From: Sodalis glossinidius str. 'morsitans'
GTDB taxonomy: Bacteria; Pseudomonadota; Gammaproteobacteria; Enterobacterales; Enterobacteriaceae
Reading direction: 5' to 3'
Length of the DNA stretch: 64,000 bases
NCBI RefSeq assembly: GCF_000010085.1
Contig: NC_007712.1
Coordinates: 3,596,001-3,660,000 of the forward strand
The notes below the pieces were generated by a model. It searched no databases and was not told the origin of the DNA. It was given only the letters and a program-made list of their open reading frames with translations. How positions within the stretch are numbered: position 1 is the first letter of the stretch; every line of letters begins with the position of its first letter. This document shows, piece by piece, positions 38,640 through 48,252 of this stretch. The position numbers and the translations under genes were made by a program.

Positions 38640-39860
38640 CCCTTAACAACCGGCCAGCTATTTCCTCTGCATAGACTGATGCTAAACACCAAATTATTTT
38701 TTTAGAATGAACTTTTCAGTAATTATTACTTAACTGATTCTGGTAATAACGAGATGTCTGCTTAGCACCCTGACGTTAATCGGCAAAAAGTGTTTGTTAC
38801 CTGTACGACGCTTGGGACACTCGTTTTGTCCTAAACGCAGGACCAGGCCGGCCACCGGCCCTGTTAAAGTCATGACCAACGCTGAAACGCCCCTCTGACG
38901 CGACTGCATCACCCGCACCGAACTTCACCATCGGCCTGACCACAGGCGTTTATGCTACCGAAGAACGCTCCCCTCGCTGCGGCTTGCCTTCTCAAGGGGC
39001 ATGACTTCCCCAGAAGCGGGAATGGAATAATCGATTCGCCCTTCCCCATTGATAGCAGCTTGCGCGCCATTTCCGCTCATATCAACGGCTCTGGCGGCCA
39101 CCTCGCCCTTTGCCGTTGATGGTCGCCGGCCCTGTCAATAATTCACGTCCGTAGCCATTCATCACCGCCGACCCGGTCAATGCCGGCGTGATGTTCCCCC
39201 CTAAGCGCCGTACTGCCGGCATCCCCAAAATATTCCCGCGCCGGCGGCCACATTCAGGGAGTGGAATCCTTGCCCTTAAAGGGCCGGCGGCGCGCGCCCT
39301 GCAACGGCTGCCCCCTCAGGACTGAGAATGAAAGCGTCGCTAAGACTCACGGCCTGACTGACAGCAGGCTGCGTTCCCACGTGTTTTACTGCCCGAGATA
39401 ATGGCGCGCCGCTCCGCGCGCAAGGTTAACGATACGGTGGGGCAAGCCGCGGGCGAGCCGGCACCTTTACCTGACGTCACAGACACATTCACACCGTAGT
39501 GCCACATGCCGGAAGAGGAAAATACTCTCCCCCCTCACCATACATCCAGGTGCCGCTGTTAACACGGCGCTAACCCTACCGAGCTCTCCCGCTATCAATA
39601 AACTCGACCACCGCTACGCACACAACACTTAACATGATATTAAAACTAATAATACGACAAACTTATAATTTATAAAATTATAAGTACAGTATCATGATGT
39701 GATAAAACGGCCATCGTTCGTAATACATGATGTTATTGATGATAATAAATATAACATTAACTCTGTGCTGAACCTCGGCTAATCGGATAAAAATCATTAT
39801 GCCGAGTTAACGACGAGTTATGCTCATTTCTGGTGTATGAGGTTTCGGAGAGGGTGGCGT
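38640..39860. other. Gene-poor region with possible decayed coding sequence
   Basis: About 1.2 kb with no intact gene. On the minus strand about 38950-39250, a broken frame reads LTGSAVMNGYGRELLTGPAT and INGKGEVAARAVDMSGNG, a pattern like a secreted or surface protein, but I cannot name a family. 39600-39800 is AT-rich. This region lies left of the IS256 remnant, so the lost 5' half of hsdM and other island genes may have been deleted here. Confidence 0.35.
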
Positions 39861-39913
39861 ATGCTGCTGATTGATTTCGTGGATGATTTCAACAACAGAG
39901 AGACGATACACCA

Positions 39914-40982
39914 TGAAAAAGTCTACCCTACAGGTCTCCGCAGAACCAGATATTACCAGTGAGCCCTTACATGAACTCATCCGTCATAGTGCCAAACAAC
40001 TGATAGCCGCCGTCGTTGAGGCTGAGCTCGAAGCCATGCTGAACGCCGTCTTGACGATGGGCGTCATGCCGTCGTCCGTAACGGTTATTTGCCACAGCGT
40101 TCAACAGCGCGTTGCTGCCATGGCTGTATCTGCGAGGCATATCCACCGGTGATTTTCATGAAGCCCTGGGGGGCGCTACTCGGTGAAAAAGCCCATGGCC
40201 TCTCCGCGAGTACCATCAGCAGACTGAAACAGCAATGGCTTGAAGTGCACAGGCAATGGTGCCTGCGTGATTTAAGCGATACGCGCTACGTTTATTTCTG
40301 GGCTGATGGCATATACAGCCATGTCAGGCAAGATGATCGCCTTTGCCTACTGGTCAGTATCGGCGTCACTGAGCATGGACGTCAGGAGCTGGTTGCGGTC
40401 GAAGAGGGTTATCGAGAATCAGAAGCAAACTGGGCCGAACTTCTCCATGGCCTGCAAGCAGGTGGCCTAACCGTATCTCCCAAGCTAGCTACGGGAGACG
40501 GTGCCCTTGGTTTTTGGAATGCAATGGCAAAGATATTCCCGGACACGCAGTACCAACGCTGTTGGGTGCACAAAACGGCTAATGTGTTAGCTTCACTCCC
40601 CAAAGCCATGCAACCGAAAGTTAAGGCTGAGCTTCGGGAGATCTGGCTAGCAGAAAGCCGCAATGCCGCTAATGACGCTTTTGATGTTTTGTTGGCAAGG
40701 TTTTCAGCGAAGTATCCTGCAGCGATGAAGAAGCTGGAGAAAGATCGAGAAGAACTGCTGGCATTCTACGACTTCCCGTCAGAGCACTGGGCATCAATAA
40801 GAACGACAAAGCCGATTGAATCGGTTTTTGCGACTATGAGGCTACGAAGCAGACGCGCAAAGAAGTGTGGTTCGAGAGAAACCACCCTGTCAATGGTATT
40901 TAAGCTGCTCCAGTCTGCTCAGAAAAGCTGGAACCGGCTAAGAGGATTTGACCTGCTGACCCTGGTGGTAAACAACGTCCAA
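39914..40982 (+). mobile_element. IS256-family insertion element, truncated, with degraded transposase
   Basis: The transposase begins MKKSTLQVSAEPDITSEPLH and LIRHSAKQLIAAVVEAELEA, then loses about 40 residues around 40090 with a frame change. It continues with LSASTISRLKQQWLEVHRQW, the catalytic-region motifs YFWADGIYSHV and LATGDGALGFWNAM, CWVHKTANVLASLPKAMQ and IRTTKPIESVFATMRLRSRR (DDE-type residues D, D, E present). The end GFDLLTLVVNNVQF is fused at about 40982 directly to hsdM sequence, so the last ~15 codons and the right terminal repeat are missing. I could not define the left end. Confidence 0.85.
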
Positions 40983-43059
40983 TTTGGGGATGGGCTATGT
41001 CTTCGAAGAGCTAATCCGCAAGTTTAATGAAGAAAACAACGAAGAAGCCGGTGAACACTTTACGCCCAGAGAAGTGATCGATCTGATGACGCACTTGGTT
41101 TTTGACCCGGTGAAGGACCAGCTTCCACACACCATGACTGTTTACGACCCAACCTGTGGTAGTGGCGGTATATTGACTGAATCTCAGAATTTCATTGAAG
41201 AGAAGTATCCCAATGACAGCCGGGATATCTATTTGTATGGCAAAGAGATTAACGACGAAACCTATGCTATCTGTAAATCAGACATAATGATCAAGGGTAA
41301 TAATCCTGAGAACATCAAAGTAGGTTCAACATTGTCTACGGACGAGTTTGCGTCCTCGCGGTTTGACTTCATGTTATCCAACCCACCTTATGGCAAGAGT
41401 TGGGCGTCCGAACAGAAACACATCAAAGATGGGAGTGATGTGATTGACCCACGCTTTAAAGTGAGCCTGAAAGACTATTGGGGTCACGTTGAAGTTGTCG
41501 ATGCCACACCACGCTCAAGTGATGGTCAGTTACTGTTCTTAATGGAAATGGTCAACAAGATGAAAGATCCCAGCGTTAGCCCGCTCGGCAGCCGGATCGC
41601 ATCTGTTCACAATGGCTCATCCTTATTTACAGGGGATGCAGGTGGCGGTGAAAGTAATATTCACCGGTTTATTATCGAATAACGATATGCTAGACGCCAT
41701 CGTTCAATTGCCGAATAACCTTTTCTATAACACAGGTATTACTACTTACATTTGGATTGTCAATAACAATAAGCCTGCCTTCCGAAAATGCAAGGTACAA
41801 CTGATTGATGCAATCTTACTCTATCGCAAACTTCGTAAAAACTTAAGCAATAAAAACTGCGAATTTGCGCCTGAACATATCGCAGAGATCACCGATACCT
41901 ACCTTGCCTGCGTGGATGTTGAAAGACAATTAGATAAAAACAATGACCCTGTCGGTATTGCCAGAAAGGTGTTTAGCAATGATGACTTTGGTTACTTCAA
42001 AGTGACCGTTGAACGTCCGTACCGACGTAAAGCACGCTTTACTCAGGACGCCATTGCACCACTGCGCTTTGATAAGCAATTTAGCGACGTAATGGCGCAC
42101 TTGTATGTCGAATACGGGCTTTGTTGAATAATAGGGAATCATGCTGTTTTGCCATACTCGTTTTGGCGGAAAATGCTTGTCACCCTAGGTGTGCCGTTTT
42201 CTTACGCGGCCTAACTGCATGATTTTACGTTGCCAGGATCAGCAGTTGCACTGGAGGGGCAGCATAAAATCGGTTTATTCAACAAAGCCTCGAATACGGT
42301 GAAAATGTCTATAAAAACACAGGTTTCGACAGTGACCAGAAAAAGAGTTTCCTGAAATCCATTGAGAAAAAAATTCTCGCTTGGTGTGAAGAGAACGAAA
42401 TCAGCTTAAATGCGAAAGCCAGAGCCAAACTTCTTGATGTCAAGCATTGGCTCGCACTTAAAGGCGTTTTGGAAACCGCTCAGCAATTGATGTCTGACAT
42501 TGGCAGTGATGAATTTTATGACTTTAATCAGTTCATGAACCTTGTTGATAAATCCCTTGAAGCAAACAGTGTGAAACTCTCTGCGTCTGAGAAAAATGCT
42601 ATTCTGAATACCGCCAGTTGGTATGACGAGTCAGCCAAAAAAGTAGTTAAAAAAGTCGTTAAATTAAGTAGTGACAAATTAGACGACCTGCTTTCCCGCT
42701 ATGAATGCGAAGTGGATGATTTACCTGATTTTGGCTACTACCCAAGTGGAAAAAAAGGTGAATACGTTACTTACGAGACCAACACTGACCTTCGTAACAC
42801 TGAGTCGGTTCCGTTGAAAAAAAGCATTTATCAGTATTTTCTCGATGAGGTAAAACCGCATATCAATGAAGCTTGGATCAACCTAGATTCAGTGAAGATT
42901 GGTTATGAAATCAGCTTTAATAAATATTTCTATCGTCATAAACCTCTACGAACCCTGGAATAAGTAGCAACAGATATCATTAATCTGGAACAAAAAGCAG
43001 ACGGGTTAATTGCGCAGACTTTGGGTGTAAAAGTAGCAGAAGTAAAGGGAGAGGCCTGA
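40983..43059 (+). pseudogene. hsdM: Type I restriction-modification DNA methyltransferase HsdM, degraded
   Basis: N6-adenine methyltransferase subunit. The first ~150 residues are replaced by the IS256 remnant. Retained: FTPREVIDLMTHLVFDP, YDPTCGSGGILTESQNFIEE (SAM-binding motif I) and FDFMLSNPPYGKSWASEQKH (catalytic NPPY). A frameshift near 41640 follows, then DAIVQLPNNLFYNTGITTYI and VAHLYVEYG-like codons before a 173-bp element at 42117. After the element comes the helical C-terminus (KARAKLLDVKHWLALKGVLE; YHRKPLRTLE-like end) with a TAA at 42961 where the frame should go on as VATDIINLEQKADGLIAQTL to 43059. At least four lesions. Confidence 0.93.
42117..42289. mobile_element. 173-bp MITE-like element with IS903-type ends, inserted in hsdM
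   Basis: Bounded by GGCTTTGTTGAATAA (left) and its inverse TTATTCAACAAAGCC (right), the same ends as the ~1 kb IS elements at 44966 and 51012. It is flanked by a perfect 9-bp target duplication TCGAATACG (42108-42116 and 42290-42298), the size typical of the IS903 group. The interior has no transposase and no similarity to the IS, so it is a non-autonomous derivative. Removing it and one duplication restores the hsdM frame (YVEYGENVYKN). Confidence 0.88.
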
Positions 43060-44354
43060 TGAATAATTTGGTTTTAATTCCTAAGTATGAGACATATCAG
43101 ATTTCTGGTGTAGAATGGTTAGGAGATATTCTGGGCTCATGGAATTTACTGACAAATAAATATATATTCAAACTCAAAAAAATCCTTGTCGGGAAAAAAT
43201 CTGATGAGTACGAACTTTTATCACTGACTTTAAGAGGTATTATCAAAAGGGATATGGATAACCCTGAGAGTAAATTACCCGCAGAGTTTAATACATATCA
43301 GAAAGTTAAAAGAGGAAATTTTTTTCTTTGATGTCGAAGAGATCCCAAGAACAGTTGGTTTATCTTTACAATGGAATGATTACTGGTACTTATACATTAT
43401 TCTAAAATAGTACAGAGTTTAACAGTAAATTTCTTTATTACTTTTATTTGAATCTAGATTTAAATAAGCGCCTAAAGCCATTATATCGTGGACTAAGAAA
43501 TAAAATTCCGAAAGAATTCTTTATGGGGTTTAAGACGTTTATTCCACCTTATGAACAGCAATATTTAATTGCCTGTTACCTGAATAAAAAAACAGCACAA
43601 ATTGACGAGGCGATAGATATCAAAGAGCAGGAAATCAACCTGCTGAAAGAGCGTAAACAAAACATCATTCAAAAGACGGTCACGCAAGGACTTGATCCAA
43701 ACGTGCCGTTGAAAGACTCTGGTGTTGATTGGATTGGCAAGATTCCTGAACATTAGGAAATTCGCAGAAGTAAGTTTCTATTTACGCAAAGGAAAGAGCG
43801 GGCATGGAAAGATGATGTTCAGCTTTCAGCTACGCAGGCTTATGGTGTCATCCCTCAAGAGCAATACGAAGAATTAACAGGTAAGCGCGTCGTCAAAATT
43901 CAATTCCATTTGGAAAAAAGAAAGCACGTCGAAAAGGATAATTTCGTAATTAGCATGAGAAGCTTCCAGGGTGGTTTAGAGCGCGCCTGGTCGCAAGGCT
44001 GTATTCGATCATCCTATGTTGTTCTTAGAGCATTAGAGGATATTGACACTGCATTCTATGGGTATTTATTAATAATTACCATTCTACATCGCTGCCTTAC
44101 AACAAACTACAAGCTTTATTCGAGATGGGCAGGATTTGAACTTCGATAATTTTTCACAAGTAGATTTTTTTATTCCTCCAATCCGTGAGCAGCTTGAAAT
44201 TGCGAATTACGCCAGTTCATTTATGACATCTTCAGATGAGTGTATCGAGCTGTTGTGAGCGCAAATCAAGAAACTAAAAGAATACAAAACCACTCTGATC
44301 AATATAGCTGTGACAGGCAAAATAAAAATTACACAACAGATGGTCGAGCAATAG
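43059..44354 (+). pseudogene. hsdS: Type I restriction-modification specificity subunit HsdS, degraded
   Basis: Starts ATG at 43059, overlapping the hsdM stop by one base. First target-recognition half: ISGVEWLGDILGSWNLLTNK, then a frameshift near 43320 and a broken stretch, then LKPLYRGLRNKIPKEFFMGF and IPPYEQQYLIACYLNKKTAQ with the helical spacer IKEQEINLLKERKQNIIQKT. After a TAG at 43754 comes the second half (SGVDWIGKIPEH...KGRERAWKDD-like; VISMRSFQGGLERAWSQGCI). A further frameshift leads to FIPPIREQLEIANYASSFMT and AQIKKLKEYKTTLINIAVTG to 44354. Clearly inactive. Confidence 0.9.
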
Positions 44355-44363
44355 GACGCTGCA

Positions 44364-44574
44364 ATATGTTCACGATGAATCATCAAATCAGTCCTGTTAA
44401 GGCTAAGAAGCTTAGCAAATGGGGCTTTACCGCACTCAAACATCTTCATAAATGGTTGGACACTAATCTGATGCACCAAGCGAAGAACTGCTGATGGCCC
44501 CAAAGGAAGATGGCTTTGATGATAACCGTGAATACTTGCATTTACTGGCGCTTGATAAAAATGTTTTGAATTAA
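44364..44574 (+). pseudogene. Unidentified fragment between hsdS and hsdR
   Basis: Reads MFTMNHQISPVKAKKLSKWG and FTALKHLHKWLDTN; after a one-base shift it continues EELLMAPKEDGFDDNREYLH and LLALDKNVLN to a stop at 44574. It looks like a small or truncated accessory gene of the hsd operon with a frameshift. Family not recognised. Confidence 0.35.
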
Positions 44575-44579
44575 GGGAG

Positions 44580-44703
44580 CTTACAACTACGGTTAGTCAA
44601 ACCAATGAACAAGCATTAGAGTCAACCATTGAAAAATGTTTGGTAGATATCAGTACAGAAGAACTCAAAGAGGGCACGAGTCCCCAGTTCTCCAGAGCAG
44701 GGT
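44580..44703 (+). pseudogene. hsdR: Type I restriction endonuclease HsdR, N-terminal fragment
   Basis: About 41 codons: TTTVSQTNEQALESTIEKCL, VDISTEELKEGTSPQFSRAG. This is the usual beginning of HsdR proteins. No ATG precedes it (CTT or TTA stand where ATG is expected), and at 44704 it is cut by an IS end, so the nuclease and translocase domains are gone. Downstream of hsdS, as in an hsdMSR operon. Confidence 0.72.
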
Positions 44704-44868
44704 GGCTTTGTTGAATAAATCAGAACTTGTGACTACGCCCCCCTAGCAGATCGATTGTTATGCGATCCGGATGCTGTTCGGCATTCCTAACAGCGTCATT
44801 TTGTTAAGCGCTTTGACCATCGCCATTGCCTCACCTACCTGCGCATCATAGTCACGCAGACTTAGATG
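44704..44868 (-). mobile_element. 3' end fragment of an IS903-group (IS5 family) element
   Basis: The 165 bases are the inverse of the last part of the full IS copies at 44966 and 51012, beginning with the terminal repeat GGCTTTGTTGAATAAAT and reading through the transposase C-terminus. Identity stops at about 44868, where integrase sequence begins. Thus an adjacent deletion removed the rest of this IS, of hsdR, and everything up to the integrase 3' end. Confidence 0.88.
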
Positions 44869-44965
44869 TCTGCCCACCACTGCACCATTAACCTGCGCTC
44901 CCTAGGTGCTCAGCCTTATGAATATAAGCCGCACGCATAGAGTTACGTTCCTAGTGACTCATCTG

Positions 44966-45959
44966 GGCTTTGTTGAATAAATATAACTTTTAGGTGATCG
45001 TCTGCTCAGATCACTACCGTCATTTCAACATCTGCACTCCATGGCAAAGCAAAAGTTTAAAATAACCAACTGGTCCACTTACAACAAAGCTCTCAAGCAG
45101 CGCGGGGCTCTAACGATATGGCTGGATGAGTCGGCAATTGTTGCATGGACGGAAAAAACAACGCCTGAACGGCGTGGCCGGCCGCTTCACTACGCAGATA
45201 TGGCTATCACCACTGTTCTGATGATGAAACGCGTGTTTGGCCTTTCGTTAAGCGCTTTACAGGGCTTCGTTGACGCCATTTTTAAACTGATGGTGCTGCC
45301 GCTAAGATGCCCAGACTACTCGCTGATCAGCAAGCGAGCAAAGACAGTTAAGATCAGCATAAAAACGCCAACCCGGGGTGAAATCTCACCTCTAGTCATT
45401 GACGGAACCGGCCTGAAGGTCTTTGGCGAAGGCGAATGGAAAGTCCGACAGCATGGTGCCGACAGACGGAGGGTGTGGCGTAAGCTGCATATGGCCGCAG
45501 ACAGTGTAACGCATGAGATTATCTGTGCTGACTTATCGCTCAGCGGTACGACGGATGCTCAAGCCCTACCAGCTCTGATAAACCAGATGCTCTGCTGAGG
45601 AAGAAAATAAGGCCTCTTATTCCTCCACGAGGTGGGGCGCAATATTGGCCAGACCGATACCATGAGCGTAACTACGCCGTTGCGAATCAGCATCTAAGCG
45701 GCAGTAACAATGTATGGAAAAAGCAAGTGGGCTATCATCGACGCTCAGTGGCTGAAACAGCTATATTCCGGTTCAAAACGCTTATGGGCGATCATCTAAG
45801 TCTGCGTGACTATGATGCGCAGGTAGGTGAGGCAATGGCGATGGTCAAAGCGCTTAACAAAATGACGCTATTAGGAATGCCGAACAGCATCCGGATCGCA
45901 TAACAATCGATCTGCTAGAGGTGCGTAGTCACACAAGTTCTGATTTATTCAACAAAGCC
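44966..45959 (+). mobile_element. IS903-group (IS5 family) insertion sequence, 994 bp, internally deleted
   Basis: Ends GGCTTTGTTGAATAAAT and ATTTATTCAACAAAGCC are inverted repeats. A perfect 9-bp target duplication, ACTCATCTG, flanks it (44957-44965 and 45960-45968). It is inserted in the integrase gene. Compared with the copy at 51012 it lacks about 60 bases in the middle of the transposase gene, which explains the shorter length. Confidence 0.95.
45041..45903 (+). pseudogene. IS903-group transposase, disrupted by deletion
   Basis: DDE transposase: MAKQKFKITNWSTYNKALKQ, LTIWLDESAIVAWTEKTTPE, LVIDGTGLKVFGEGEWKVRQ (first Asp region) and ICADLSLSGTTDAQALPALI (second Asp). Then a ~60-base deletion changes frame after LINQ; the end (GYHRRSVAETAIFRFKTLMG with the catalytic Glu, to MPNSIRIA) is out of frame. 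A complete protein would have about 307 residues. Confidence 0.9.
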
Positions 45960-47222
45960 ACTCATCTGTCACTCTACTGCATCCTTCGACCACAACCCTG
46001 ACTCAATCAATGAACTACTCGCCATCGTCCTAAAACCATGCCCGCAGACTTCAACTTTTTTATCGTAGCCCATAACCCGCAAAGCTTTATTGACAGTGTT
46101 CTCACTCATGGGCTTTCGCGGATCGTGATCGCCCACAAAAATCAGCTCTCGATTCCCGTTCATGCTTTTGATCTTTTCCAAAATGGCTAGAGCCTGCCGC
46201 GATAACGGTACAAGATGAAGCGTCCGCATCTTCGAACCACTTGAGAGTGCTTAACGCCTTCCAATGGTTCACGCTCTCCAGGAATCGTCCACTTTGCCGT
46301 GTCAAAATCCACTTCAGGCCAGCGAGCAAAACGCAGTTCGCTTGAACGGATGAAAACCAACAAAGTGAGTTCAACAGCCAATCGGGTTAATGGTCTTCCA
46401 GAATAGTGATCAATGCGATGAAGTAATTCGGGTATGCGGTTAAGCTCCAGAGCCGCACGATGCTGTCTTTTCGCAGTAGCAACCGCACCAGCAATCTCTT
46501 GTGCAGGGTTGTAATCGATTAAGCCACTCTGCACAGCAAAGCACATAATTGCGGTAGTGCGCTGCTGTAAGCGGGCGGCGACTTCGAGTCGTCCGGATGA
46601 TTCCACCGCCTTGATGGGTACAAGCAGATCTCGCGTCTTCAGTTCCGCAATATTCCGCTTACCAATGGCAGTAAAAAGATTATCTTCCAAGCTTTTCAAT
46701 ACCCGAGCACTATGCGATGCAGACCATTTCTGATTGCTGGCGTGCCAGTCTCTGGCGACCACTTCAAAAGTTATCGCTTCCTGCTCTTGTTCTACCTTAA
46801 TGGCTTTCTTATTCTCGATAGGATTAATGCCGTTAGCTAACAGCTTACGCGCTTCGTCTCTACGTGATCGGGCGTCCGCTAACAAAACTTCAGGGTATTG
46901 TCCCAACTCCAGCATCTTTTCTTTGCCGCCGAAGCGATAACGTAACCGCCAGTATTTTGAACCGTTAGGGTGAACTAGCAATACCATGCCTTCGCCGTCT
47001 TTAAGCTTATAGGCTTTTGCTTCAGGCTTGGCAGCACGAACCTTCACATCACTCAGAGCCATGATGAGTATTCTTTCAAAGGTTTTGTGTGGGTACAAAC
47101 ATTATCGAATCGGGATATACCCGTAGTTGTACCCGCAACAGTAAGTTGATGTAGATTGAATCGGGTTGACTTAGGTTGAGTAAAAAAGCGAGGAAAGCCT
47201 TGCGGATACTGGATTTCAGGCA

Positions 47223-47248
47223 CAAAAAAAGACGTCCGTTGACGTCTA
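47223..47248 (-). terminator. Terminator of tRNA-Leu (leuX)
   Basis: On the minus strand AGACGTC-AACG-GACGTCT is followed by a run of T; perfect 7-bp stem. It starts 13 bases after the tRNA 3' end. Confidence 0.88.
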
Positions 47249-47260
47249 TTGATGTTCCGA

Positions 47261-47345
47261 TGGTGCCGAAGGCCGGACTCGAACCGGCACACCCGAAGGC
47301 GGTTGATTTTGAATCAACTGCGTTTACCGATTTCGCCACTTCGGC
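47261..47345 (-). tRNA. leuX: tRNA-Leu (anticodon CAA)
   Basis: An 85-base gene ending in an encoded CCA. The minus strand begins GCCGAAGTGGCGAAATCGG and has the anticodon arm TTGATTCAAAATCAA with anticodon CAA, a long variable arm as in class II tRNAs, and the T arm GGTTCGAGTCC; acceptor GCCGAAG pairs with CTTCGGC. One mismatch to E. coli leuX in the D loop (TAAACGC for TAGACGC). It reads TTG codons. It is a well-known integration site for genomic islands, and a P4-type integrase gene lies next to its 3' end. Confidence 0.97.
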
Positions 47346-47372
47346 ACTGAAGGGGTACGGATAGCGAGGTGC

Positions 47373-47400
47373 ATTATACCGTTAACAGATCCCAGCGCAA
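47373..47400 (-). promoter_or_regulatory. leuX promoter
   Basis: Minus strand: -35 TTGCGC (47400-47395), 16-base spacer, -10 TATAAT (47378-47373), about 28 bases before the tRNA start; a GC-rich sequence follows the -10. Confidence 0.7.
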
Positions 47401-47472
47401 TACTAATCCGCCCTTCCGGTGTGCAACTGCTGAAAAAACGGCCTCATTCTCTATTACCGCAACTGTTGGTTC

Positions 47473-48081
47473 ATGTTAGCAGCCGGAACATCGCTGCCGT
47501 CCCCGCGCCTGTCAACGCACTCCGTTAGCCAGGGTGCAAGTACTTTTCTTGTTCATGCGGTCTACTGCTGGCAGCCAGGCACCAGTAAATACGCCGCTAT
47601 GGCTGGCGGCATGGCGCAAGCGGCAAGCTGGATGGATTCTGCCGCCAACGTCGCCAATAGTTTTAATCAATCGAACGCTAACAGCGGTACGCAGAACAAT
47701 ACCGCGACCAACAATAGCGACACTTCCTTAACGTCGCTGGCCGGGCTGCTGAACGGCGGCGATAAAGCGCTGAGTTCCGGCACGATGACCAATGCCGCCG
47801 GCGTGCTGCAATACTGCGTTAAAAACAATCTGCTGTCCGCCGGCAGTACCTCTGCGGTAAAAGACCAGCTGCTGACCAAGCTGGGTATTAACAATACTGC
47901 TTCGGCATCCTCCTCCACGGCTAAAACGCAGGATTACTAGTCCGGCCTGGCGGGGATCCTCAACACCAGCCAGGGCAATGCCGTGGACTTGAACGCCCTC
48001 AGCACCTCCCAACTGACGGAAAAAGTAAAAACCAAAGCCTGTGATCTCGTCCTTAAGCAGAGTAAAAACTTCATTTCCTGA
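47473..48081 (+). pseudogene. yjjA: DUF2501 (YjjA-like) exported protein, inactivated
   Basis: The mature part is clear: ASWMDSAANVANSFNQSNAN, SLAGLLNGGDKALSSGTMTN and AAGVLQYCVKNNLLS. After a TAG at 47938 it continues SGLAGILNTSQGNAVDLNAL and VKTKACDLVLKQSKNFIS to 48081, the standard family end. The N-terminal ~45 codons do not form a signal peptide in this frame, so a frameshift lies before about 47600. Function of the family unknown. Confidence 0.82.
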
Positions 48082-48252
48082 AGTACTTAACAGCGGGAAA
48101 ATGCTGCCGCTCCCCTGCCCGCTAGCGAAAATGCCGGCGGGTAAAAGACTCTGGCTCAACCGTGAAACACAAGCGCGCAACCTTTTCGTTCGTCTCGAAG
48201 AAGCGCCGACGCAGCGCACGACGACGCTATTGTAATCCCGATGAGCTTGTCG

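Larger units (their letters stand above)
44869..47062 (-). pseudogene. P4-type tyrosine integrase at tRNA-Leu, split by a frameshift and an IS
   Basis: Starts at 47062 with the P4-integrase N-terminus MALSDVKVRAAKPEAKAYKL (DUF4102 domain). It continues through the core-binding domain (VARDWHASNQKWSASHSARV) and the first catalytic region (LVFIRSSELRFARWPEVDFD). A frameshift near 46215 follows; then RTLHLVPLSRQALAILEKI and CGHGFRTMASSSLIESGLWS (H-x-x-R). At 45968 the frame is cut by a 994-bp IS with a 9-bp duplication. Beyond it (44965 down to 44869) the rest reads QMSH-stop-ERNSMRAAYIHKAEHL, including the likely nucleophile Tyr. It lies just 3' of leuX, the attachment tRNA. Confidence 0.9.

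Noticed and set aside
38730..38918. 62-codon minus-strand frame in the gene-poor region
   Set aside because: No recognised family or start signal; not enough to call a gene.
47053..47339. Two ~80-codon frames reading through tRNA-Leu
   Set aside because: They translate the tRNA gene and its terminator; the tRNA explains the sequence.
48041..48240. Plus-strand frame ending RLEEAPTQRTTTLL
   Set aside because: Overlaps the DUF2501 end in another frame; looks protein-like but I cannot identify it or support a start.
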